From: Owenweeksia sp965214115
GTDB taxonomy: Bacteria > Bacteroidota > Bacteroidia > Flavobacteriales > Schleiferiaceae
Assembly (NCBI GenBank): GCA_965214115.1
Contig: CBDCAU010000007.1
Location: 310,001 to 374,000, forward strand
Length of the DNA: 64,000 nucleotides
Direction of reading: 5' to 3'
The notes beneath the pieces are model-generated. The model searched no databases. It saw only the letters and a list, made by a program, of their open reading frames with translations, and was not told the DNA's origin. The position numbers were made by a program, and so were the translations under genes. This document shows, in pieces, positions 57,529-64,000 of this stretch (position 1 is the stretch's first letter; each line of letters begins with the position of its first letter).

Positions 57529-60426
57529 TTAATAATACCCCCGCCGCACCCTGTCCAAAATCGCGGAAAGTCGTAAATTCAATACAAACCTGATATTTTT
57601 CGGATAATTGAAATCGTTTAAAAAATAATTGTCCTGATTTTGGACGGGCAAATACACTTCCAAAAAATCGGTGAGCAGCGCCACGCGGATGCCGTAATCC
57701 CAGTAGATTTTATTAAAATCATCGGCGAAACCAACGTCGCCGAAAACGCCAAACGCTCTCCAAATCGGCACGGAAAGTCCGGTGGTTAATAAAAATTCGT
57801 CAGAAAATACTTGCGTTTCGGATTTGAAGCCGCCTTCCGAAACGAAAAATTGCTGGCTCCAAATTCCCGTACTGTCCGAGCGTCCGATGAAAAATCTATC
57901 GAACAAAAAATCCTGCGTGCCGCTCAGCCCGAGGCTGTAATAATTCTGGTTGATGCCGCGCTCCGCAAATTGGTTGGAGAGGAAAATCCCGCCGTAGCTC
58001 CGCCAAATCAACCAACGTTTGTTGGGCAGCATCCAACGGAAATCCGCCTCACTTCCGATTTGCGAAAACTGGTCGCCGAGCAAAAAATTTGTTTGGATGG
58101 TGAACGGACGTAAAATTCTGGTTTCCTGATAATTATGGCGAAGATTCAACACGGTGTAACTGGCGTTGGACAAATCGTTGGGGACGCCTTCAAACTGCGG
58201 CGGAAGCTCCCGCTCCACGTGCACGGCGCGCAGCAAAATATCTTGAATCACGGTGCTGCGCGAATACGGTTTTCGGATGTAAAAAGTGGCGGCGGGCGAA
58301 AAGCGGAAGTAGGCCAAATCTTCATCGTAATGATAATATCGGCCGTACAACCCGCTTTTGATGCGGCGGAAAAACGCGCCGGATTTTGGAAAAAAATTGC
58401 GTTCCACATTGCCGAAACCCGTCAATTGCCGCTGCCCAAAACTGAACTCCGGCCCGACAGAAAATTCCCACTTTTTGTTCACCACAATTTCGTTGGTGAT
58501 GGAAAATCCCAGCAGTAGTTTATCGTAAGAATTATAACCCGCACTCGGCGCCCAGTACAGTTGCGTACGGCGCGGATTTTCAAAGCCCGTATAAAATTGC
58601 AGTTTTAGCGGCTCCGTTTTCGGGAAAAGAAATCGGTTGTAAAACGTATTGTTCCGCTGGTTGAATTCGGGTACCTTGCGGTGCGCATTTATCTCAACTC
58701 GCTCGTATTCAGTGTGGTAGGCCTGAACGGTTTTCTTGCCAAAATGTCCTTGAAACCATTCCGTCAATATCGGTTGGCCGTTTTTAAAACCCGTAATCGA
58801 ATAGGGGATTTGCAGCCCGCCGCTGTTTTTCACCGTCGCCGTACTCACGGTAGGGCAATAGTCGATGTTCTGAATTTTATAATCGTAAAAATCCGCCGAG
58901 GGAATCCATTCATCAAAAAACCAATTGACGCTGCGGTTTTCGTAATAATCAAAACTTTGCTCCAAAATATCGGGGGTTGCGCCAGCGTATTCTTGCGATT
59001 TTTCAATGAAACGGTGGATGGAGCGGCGGAAGTTTTTCTCGCCCGTAAATTCCCATAGGTGGCTGAACGCCAAATAACTTTTGCCTTGGGCAATGGCTTG
59101 GTAATTCAATCGTGTGAGCGAATCGGCGGGCGCGGCCATTTTTTGCGCCAAGCCCTGTCGTACCAAAAAGAGGTAGAGAAACTGGTTTTGGTAGGAATAA
59201 TCCAGTTCGTCCAGCGAGAAGAATTTTCCCAAAAACGAATTGGAAAGAGGCAGCCATTTTTTGTTAGGATATTCCTTTTCAATAAACAAATTTTTATAGA
59301 AAAAAGGCAGCCCGCGCGCCAACCAAACGTGCTGAAAACCATCGGTTTGCAGTTCATATCTAAAAATCCGTTCGGCCCGCGCTTGCGCCAAATCCGATGA
59401 AAGTTGGAACACGTCTTTCGGATATTCCAAGGTCAAAAGGTGGTCGCTTTGCCATTCACCGATTTTTTCATCCACTAAAACCACATCATATTTTGGGATG
59501 GAATCTTCGACTCCTTCATCTTTTAAAAAAGAATGTATTTTTTTTTCTACATCTTTGATAATAGAAGGCGTAAATGGGTCATATTTTAGAGTAAATAAAG
59601 TCCCACTTTCCAATGGAAAAAGATAGAAGTTTTTGGATATGAAAAATAGAAGGTTCGTTCCGAAGTGGGAATAGGAAAGCGTTTTCTTCTCTGCTTGTTT
59701 TATGATTTTAGAAAATGGTTTTTTTCGCAAAGAATCCAGTCGTTGTTTTTCGGAAGAAGTTCGTAAAGTCGCATTGCTTGACACGATGTAATCATCAGGC
59801 AACGTGAGCTTTATTTCATAGTTTGAATTATGTGAAAATTGGTCGTTGAAAAAAGTCTGCGGATATTTCTGCGTACCGTTTTCCGTTTCGGCGGCCAAGG
59901 TGGGCAGCCAATCTACCAGCCGAAAAACTTGTCCGTCCCAGCCGATTCCATTAAATTTTGCATCGGGTATTTTTATACTAAAATCAAACTGAAAGGAAAC
60001 CGAATCGTTTTCCATTAATGTTTCATTTAAAATAATGGGAATAAATTCGCACATTTTGCAATCCAAAATCTGGAGATTTTGGGATAAAAATGCTGAAATT
60101 TCAATATATCCTTTTTCGTCTCTTTCGGCAAAATGTAAATCCACATTTTGAAACTCGCGGATTTGCTGGTTGAGGAACGAACCGCGCCATTCCAAAGAGC
60201 GGGAGGGAAGGTGCAACCAGAGCGTGTCGATGGGCCGGTCAGTCTGGTTTTGAAAGGCGATTTGGGCCGTGCCCGCCAAAATTTTTTCAGCAAGGAAAAG
60301 CTCTATATCATATTTAGAAACAGTCGATTGCGCTTTTCCCGAAAAAGTAAAAACTAAAAATAAAGCAGGGAAGAGATCCTGAAAAGGAAAATTGGCTTTC
60401 CGCAAAATTTGTAGGAATTTCCGCAA
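57529..60426 (-). CDS. Degenerate M1-peptidase-like protein with outer-membrane barrel
   Basis: 965 residues with a signal-like N-terminus ending near FSGKAQS. The first ~550 residues follow the M1 aminopeptidase layout (KYDIELFLAEKILAGTAQIA; LPDDYIVSSNATL; a gluzincin-like helical part ending SVNWFFDEWIPS), but the zinc motif HExxH is absent: the expected place reads LAQARAERIFRYEL before FQHVWLARGLPFFYKN. The C-terminal ~350 residues form alternating strands (FSVGPEFSFGQRQLTGFGNV; GLYGRYYHYDEDLAYFRFSP) ending LRLSAILDRVRRGYY, as in beta-barrels. It is thus probably an outer-membrane protein with a non-catalytic peptidase fold. Substrate or partner unknown. Confidence 0.72.
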   Translation of the reverse strand: MRKFLQILRKANFPFQDLFPALFLVFTFSGKAQSTVSKYDIELFLAEKILAGTAQIAFQNQTDRPIDTLWLHLPSRSLEWRGSFLNQQIREFQNVDLHFAERDEKGYIEISAFLSQNLQILDCKMCEFIPIILNETLMENDSVSFQFDFSIKIPDAKFNGIGWDGQVFRLVDWLPTLAAETENGTQKYPQTFFNDQFSHNSNYEIKLTLPDDYIVSSNATLRTSSEKQRLDSLRKKPFSKIIKQAEKKTLSYSHFGTNLLFFISKNFYLFPLESGTLFTLKYDPFTPSIIKDVEKKIHSFLKDEGVEDSIPKYDVVLVDEKIGEWQSDHLLTLEYPKDVFQLSSDLAQARAERIFRYELQTDGFQHVWLARGLPFFYKNLFIEKEYPNKKWLPLSNSFLGKFFSLDELDYSYQNQFLYLFLVRQGLAQKMAAPADSLTRLNYQAIAQGKSYLAFSHLWEFTGEKNFRRSIHRFIEKSQEYAGATPDILEQSFDYYENRSVNWFFDEWIPSADFYDYKIQNIDYCPTVSTATVKNSGGLQIPYSITGFKNGQPILTEWFQGHFGKKTVQAYHTEYERVEINAHRKVPEFNQRNNTFYNRFLFPKTEPLKLQFYTGFENPRRTQLYWAPSAGYNSYDKLLLGFSITNEIVVNKKWEFSVGPEFSFGQRQLTGFGNVERNFFPKSGAFFRRIKSGLYGRYYHYDEDLAYFRFSPAATFYIRKPYSRSTVIQDILLRAVHVERELPPQFEGVPNDLSNASYTVLNLRHNYQETRILRPFTIQTNFLLGDQFSQIGSEADFRWMLPNKRWLIWRSYGGIFLSNQFAERGINQNYYSLGLSGTQDFLFDRFFIGRSDSTGIWSQQFFVSEGGFKSETQVFSDEFLLTTGLSVPIWRAFGVFGDVGFADDFNKIYWDYGIRVALLTDFLEVYLPVQNQDNYFLNDFNYPKNIRFVLNLRLSAILDRVRRGYY

Positions 60427-60987
60427 AGAAAGGGAAATGATTGCTAAAACGAGGTTCGTTTTTCAGGATGCCATCGGTATCCCATATTTGTAGATAAATG
60501 TTGGACGGAGATGAAATGACCCCATCGGGGTCAAACCAAGGAATGTTTGACCTATGCGAGGTCGGGTGGCCGGCGTGAGAATCGGTTTTTCGTGTGTAGT
60601 TATCGTTAGAAAAGAAACCCATTGGGCGTGCCTGCGGAAGTTCGGTTTTCATATCTGTCCCTGTCTAATGGAGCGGCCAGCGAACCCCATCGGGTCGAAA
60701 AGGTGAAGGATTTGACCCCTACGGGGTCATAACAATGGTCTTGGCGAATTTCTACAAATATGGGATGCCTCTGGCATCCTGTGCAAATTCTATTGAACTT
60801 TAATGTGTTACGCTTTTTGAATAATTTGGATAAGGTTGGAAAAATTCCAAATAAAAAAAGCGACCGTCCGAAAACAGCCGCATTTACACACACTGAGGAA
60901 AAGAAGAATTTTTATATTTTGATTCGGGTCGCGGCTTTTTGGTGAAACCTTGCAGGTTTTTTAAAACCTGTCAAGGTTATCAAAATG
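60427..60987. other. Intergenic region with dispersed hairpin repeats (561 bp)
   Basis: No gene. It contains several hairpins of the TGACCCC-nnn-GGGGTCA type (60518-60534, 60713-60729 and a variant at 60681-60697) and GGATGCC-TCT-GGCATCC (60763-60779). Such motifs are, as I recall, frequent dispersed repeats in Bacteroidota. The region also has to hold the promoter of the M1-like gene. Confidence 0.7.
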
Positions 60988-62682
60988 CTAAGCCTTTTCC
61001 TCGCGGTGGCGCACGTCCACACCGCGCTCGTTGATTTTGATTTCGAGGTTTTCGGAATCGCTGCTGTCCTCCCATTCCTCATCAATTTCATCTTCGCTAT
61101 CCTCCTGAATCTCAGGCATCGGGCAGCCTTCGCAACTGAGGCCGCGCGGGGTCACCAGCCATTTTTGACCGACCATCCGAAAGTCCCACATATTCTGGAC
61201 GTTTTTGATGTTGTCCAAATATTCACGCAAGGTTTTATCTAAAAACACGCTGCTGCCTTCGGGCAGAAAGAGCGTGACTTCCACTTCTTGGTCGCGGAAT
61301 TTGTCGTCTTTTTTCAAACGGAAATAGGCGGGAATTTCAAGCAGCGAATCGTTAATATTGACTTGATAATCAATGGCTTCTACAAATTCGCGCGATTTCA
61401 CTTTCGATGGACCGCGGCTTTTTCGTTTCACTTCCAAATATGCGGTTGAATCAGAGCTGAGCTGGACATCTATTTCCACAAAATTCACCAACACTCCATT
61501 TTCGCTCAGTTGCCACTGTTCATCTTCATCATAAAAAAAGGTGTTGAAAACGGAATCTTGCTGGGCGGTCAAATAGAAATTTTGGGTGTTCGGCAACTGG
61601 ATTTCTTCGGTGATGCTGCTGCGTTCATCAAACTGTAAACCGAGGCGCACCGATGTATTTACCAAAACGATTATCCCAATTATCGTGATGAGAATCAGCC
61701 CGTTGCGCGTACCGCGATTGAGCGGATCCACACTGAAAAGCAGGCGAATCCCAAAATAAACGAGCAAGATGAGCGGACCGGCGGCGCTCATCGCAATGCC
61801 CGCTAAAAACCAGTTGTGGTGTGTCTCGTCAATGGTCACCATACTGAGGATTTCCAGCAGTTGCGGGATGGAATATTCGGTACCGAAAATGGTGGCGCCG
61901 CCCACCACGATTCCCATAAACAGCGAGAACAGGATGACGAAACCGAGGAGCAGGAAAAAGAAGCCGATGATTTTTCCCAACACTTTGAAAAACAATCGGA
62001 AAGCTTCGCCTAAAAAATCGTCCAGATTCCCAAAAAAACCACGAGAACGGCCCCTAAAATCTTTTTTTTTAAACTCTTCGGCGTAGCGGCGCGCGGTGTC
62101 GCCCACGGCGCCCATCTCGTCGCGGATGGATTTTTCGATGGTGGAAACCGTCACCGGCTCGCCCCGCATCTGCAGTTTTTCGGCGGTGGTCACGGCTTTG
62201 GGCGTGATGATCCACATTATGATATAGAGCAAAAACCCGAATCCGCTGAAAAGCAAGACGAGGAAAAGGATGCGGACCCAAATCACGTCAATGTTAAAAT
62301 AAGCAGCCAATCCGGCGCTGACGCCGCCGATGATGCGGTTGTCGATGTCCCTAAACAAACGCTTGCGCTGATAGATGTAATCCGTCTGAGGTTCAGCGGT
62401 TTGTGCGATGGGTTCTTCGTCCGTCAGATAGTCTTCCGGCTGGCCCATTATGCCAATGACGTGGTCCACGTCGGCCTGCGAAATCACTTCTTTTTCGGGG
62501 CCGGTGCGCTCGCGGAACAATTCGGCGAGGCGGGCCTCGATGTCGGCGATGATTTCGCCGCCGCCGCTGGTGCGCGAAAACTGGCGCTTGAGCGTGGCGA
62601 GGTATTTTTCGAGATGGAGATAGGCGTCTTCGTCGATGTGGAAAACGAGCCCTCCGAGGTTGATTGTCAATGTCTTGTTCAT
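60988..62682 (-). CDS. PspC-domain membrane protein
   Basis: 564 residues. After an N-terminal soluble segment (TLTINLGGLVFHIDEDAYLH; a helical part with ADIEARLAELFRE) comes the PspC domain: KRLFRDIDNRIIGGVSAGLA, AYFNIDVIWVRILFLVLLFS, FGFLLYIIMWIITPK. Further membrane helices follow (IGFFFLLLGFVILFSLFMGI; GLILITIIGIIVLVNTSVRL), then a soluble C-terminal domain. PspC proteins belong to envelope-stress responses. It is overlapped by four bases by the PadR regulator stop/start, a pair very common in Bacteroidota. Confidence 0.92.
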   Translation of the reverse strand: MNKTLTINLGGLVFHIDEDAYLHLEKYLATLKRQFSRTSGGGEIIADIEARLAELFRERTGPEKEVISQADVDHVIGIMGQPEDYLTDEEPIAQTAEPQTDYIYQRKRLFRDIDNRIIGGVSAGLAAYFNIDVIWVRILFLVLLFSGFGFLLYIIMWIITPKAVTTAEKLQMRGEPVTVSTIEKSIRDEMGAVGDTARRYAEEFKKKDFRGRSRGFFGNLDDFLGEAFRLFFKVLGKIIGFFFLLLGFVILFSLFMGIVVGGATIFGTEYSIPQLLEILSMVTIDETHHNWFLAGIAMSAAGPLILLVYFGIRLLFSVDPLNRGTRNGLILITIIGIIVLVNTSVRLGLQFDERSSITEEIQLPNTQNFYLTAQQDSVFNTFFYDEDEQWQLSENGVLVNFVEIDVQLSSDSTAYLEVKRKSRGPSKVKSREFVEAIDYQVNINDSLLEIPAYFRLKKDDKFRDQEVEVTLFLPEGSSVFLDKTLREYLDNIKNVQNMWDFRMVGQKWLVTPRGLSCEGCPMPEIQEDSEDEIDEEWEDSSDSENLEIKINERGVDVRHREEKA

Positions 62683-63020
62683 TTTGGGGCGGATTTTTCA
62701 GTGGTTTTGTTTACGGCTTGCACCAGTGTTTCCCAACTGGTTTTCAATTCTTTAAGCGCCATTTGTCCGGTTTCGGTCAGCGCGTAGTATTTGCGGGGCG
62801 GCCCGCCGGTGGATTCTTCCCAGCGGTAGGCGAGGAGGCCGGCGTTTTTGAGCCGCGTCAAAAGCGGGTAGAGCGTGCCTTCCACCACAATCATCTCGGC
62901 GCTTTTCAGGTGCGCGATGATGTCGCTGGCGTAGGCCTCCTTGCGCTGGTTCAGCATCGCGAGGATGCAAAGTTCCAGCACGCCCTTCCGCATTTGGGCT
63001 TTGGTGTTTTCTAAATTCAT
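62679..63020 (-). CDS. PadR-family transcriptional regulator
   Basis: 113 residues from the ATG MNLENTKAQMRKGVLELCIL; a longer open frame upstream lacks similarity. The winged-helix core is MLNQRKEAYASDIIAHLKSA, VEGTLYPLLTRLKNAGLLAY, GGPPRKYYALTETGQMAL. PadR regulators repress transcription and are released by ligands or stress. Here it heads the operon with pspC and probably controls it. Confidence 0.93.
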   Translation of the reverse strand: MNLENTKAQMRKGVLELCILAMLNQRKEAYASDIIAHLKSAEMIVVEGTLYPLLTRLKNAGLLAYRWEESTGGPPRKYYALTETGQMALKELKTSWETLVQAVNKTTEKSAPK

Positions 63021-63055
63021 CGGGTGGTGTTCATTTTTCCTGCCGTTTGGCTTGG

Positions 63056-63090
63056 CAAAGATATAGTTAAAATTAGGTACTATGCAAAAC
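63056..63090 (-). promoter_or_regulatory. Promoter of the padR-pspC operon
   Basis: On the minus strand GTTTTG (63085-63090), 21 bases, and TATCTTTG (63063-63056) give the Bacteroidota -33/-7 pattern, 36 bases before the padR ATG. Confidence 0.65.
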
Positions 63091-63242
63091 AAAGTAGTGT
63101 AATAATTTGTAAGTCGTTGGTCTTTAGGGAGAAAAATTTTAAATTGAGAATTTAGAAAGTCAGAAATGAAGGAATTTGAGAAAAGATTTCATCTCAATTT
63201 GCATTTGGGGAAAACCTTTTTAGCCGGAAATGCAAGACAAAA

Positions 63243-63277
63243 AAAATCCTTCAAAAACTAAATTTGAAGGATTTTTT
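63243..63277. terminator. Bidirectional terminator
   Basis: An 11-bp stem AATCCTTCAAA/TTTGAAGGATT with A- and T-runs on the two sides, positioned to end the CotH-type gene on the minus strand. Confidence 0.78.
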
Positions 63278-63299
63278 TAAAGTGAAAAAAGGGGAGGGG

Positions 63300-64000
63300 C
63301 TACTTCACAAAAAACGCTTGGTGGCGCCCTTGCACATTTATATAATAAAGGCCGCCGCGCAGGCGGGAAATGTCAATTCGATTGGAATTATCCACTTCTC
63401 CATATTGCAAGACCTGCCCGCTCGGTGAAGCAATTTGATAGGAAATTTTCTCGTTGCTTTTCTTTTCCACTTTTAGATGATCAATGGCGGGGTTAGGGAA
63501 AACACGGTACAAATCGGTAATGGTTTCCTCGGTCGCATCTTCTTGATATTCAAAGTATTGGTCGAGATATTTTAAGCGCTCCGTCATCCAAGTGTCCAAA
63601 AATTCGCGGTCGGCCTCGTTGAAATCGTAGTTGCCGTAAACCAATTTTTCGCGCTCGTAGATATTGTTTTCCACCATTGTTTCGTGCGCCGCTGCCATCC
63701 GGTTTTGCAGGGCATCATTGCTGAAAAGCCCGCCGCGCAATTCCTTCCAATGCAATTTCAAATCGTCCCATACGCCGCCCGCGTTCAATTGTATCGCGCG
63801 CGCGAAAAACCCATTGGTCATCGTGCCGCCGTAGTCCCAATCCTGCCAACCGTTCCAAGTATTGCCAAAAACGCCATCCAAATCCCACGGCGTGAAAAAA
63901 TACGGGTCGCCCTCATCGTAGCGCGCGGTGTAGAGATTTTTATGTCGGTTGTCTTTTCCTTTCAGCAGATTTACAAAAACATAATAATCGATAAAATTCT
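63300..64000 (-). CDS. CotH-type protein with T9SS sorting domain, C-terminal part
   Basis: The frame is open to the window edge; the N-terminal part is missing. The first visible residues (NFIDYYVFVNLLKGKDNRHK, then YDEGDPYFFTPWDLDGVFGN) fit the end of a CotH kinase-like domain (Fidyfi...N.D....N.Y...dg.....PWDLD.sFG). CotH proteins are secreted or spore-coat protein kinases. The C-terminus is a T9SS sorting domain (FPNPAIDHLKVEKKSNEKIS...GLYYINV), so the protein is exported to the surface. A terminator follows. Confidence 0.82.
   Translation of the reverse strand, partial: NFIDYYVFVNLLKGKDNRHKNLYTARYDEGDPYFFTPWDLDGVFGNTWNGWQDWDYGGTMTNGFFARAIQLNAGGVWDDLKLHWKELRGGLFSNDALQNRMAAAHETMVENNIYEREKLVYGNYDFNEADREFLDTWMTERLKYLDQYFEYQEDATEETITDLYRVFPNPAIDHLKVEKKSNEKISYQIASPSGQVLQYGEVDNSNRIDISRLRGGLYYINVQGRHQAFFVK

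Overview
The window reads as chromosomal DNA of a Bacteroidota bacterium, probably from the Saprospiria or a related marine/sludge lineage (class-level placement is inference). The reasons are: four secreted proteins ending in type IX secretion (T9SS) sorting domains, a LolD-type lipoprotein transporter gene beside a DUF5916 outer-membrane protein, a GH3-family protein, a PspC/PadR pair, KdsA/KdsD, and promoters that fit the Bacteroidota -7 element TAnnTTTG (here TAnnTTYG) with little Shine-Dalgarno signal.

Layout. 1-9.5 kb: the 3' end of an AlkB-type alkane monooxygenase, a small DUF937-like protein, a HerA/YjgR-type ATPase, a 1420-aa T9SS cargo protein with a deacetylase-like domain, a helix-hairpin-helix protein, a tRNA-Leu(CAG) behind a wrecked tRNA-Leu copy, and a second T9SS cargo protein. 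10.2-19 kb: one giant T9SS surface protein (2916 aa: beta-helix, LamG-like region, 12-13 HYR repeats, and three copies of a ~190-aa module it shares with the 1420-aa protein). 19.2-32.4 kb: mainly housekeeping and envelope genes (YihY, a Pmp3-like peptide, YebC, three acidic lipoproteins, a MauE/thioredoxin-like protein, radical SAM, PAS histidine kinase, GH3, FabI with a membrane protein and a prokaryotic YEATS protein, KdsA, KdsD).

32.4-34.7 kb is a toxin-antitoxin cluster: two paralogous RelE-like pairs, a frameshifted UPF0175 antitoxin and a third RelE/ParE pair. LolD and a DUF5916 protein follow. 38.0-43.0 kb, just upstream of sucC, is an accessory island: a DUF5995 protein, a visibly AT-rich single-gene SF2 helicase with a C-terminal PD-(D/E)xK-like motif, a 75-aa orphan, a 28-codon remnant of a cytosine-5 DNA methyltransferase, and an Abi-like protein with a HEPN motif. 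It is bracketed by two identical 58-nt copies of a structured element that has its own promoter-like box and terminator-like hairpin, and it contains two extra copies of the sucC promoter. I regard this island as the most unusual part of the window.

43-57 kb: sucC, uvrA and many small accessory genes. There are decayed HigBA-type modules, three DUF2442 loci, two DUF4160 genes (one beside a DUF2442-HTH fusion and bracketed by a direct repeat), a metallophosphoesterase with a duplicated 3' end, a chimeric DUF4256/DUF6934 remnant, and an ECF sigma factor with a small downstream gene. 57.5-64 kb: a degenerate M1-peptidase-like protein, the PspC/PadR operon and the 3' end of a CotH-type T9SS cargo gene.

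Non-coding DNA is unusually rich in repeats. Heptanucleotide tandem arrays with different units occur at several sites, an 11-bp array abuts the start codon of the radical SAM gene, and several families of interspersed hairpin repeats occur, one of which has interrupted an antitoxin gene. All functional calls rest on reading the sequence and on recalled family features; no database search was run.
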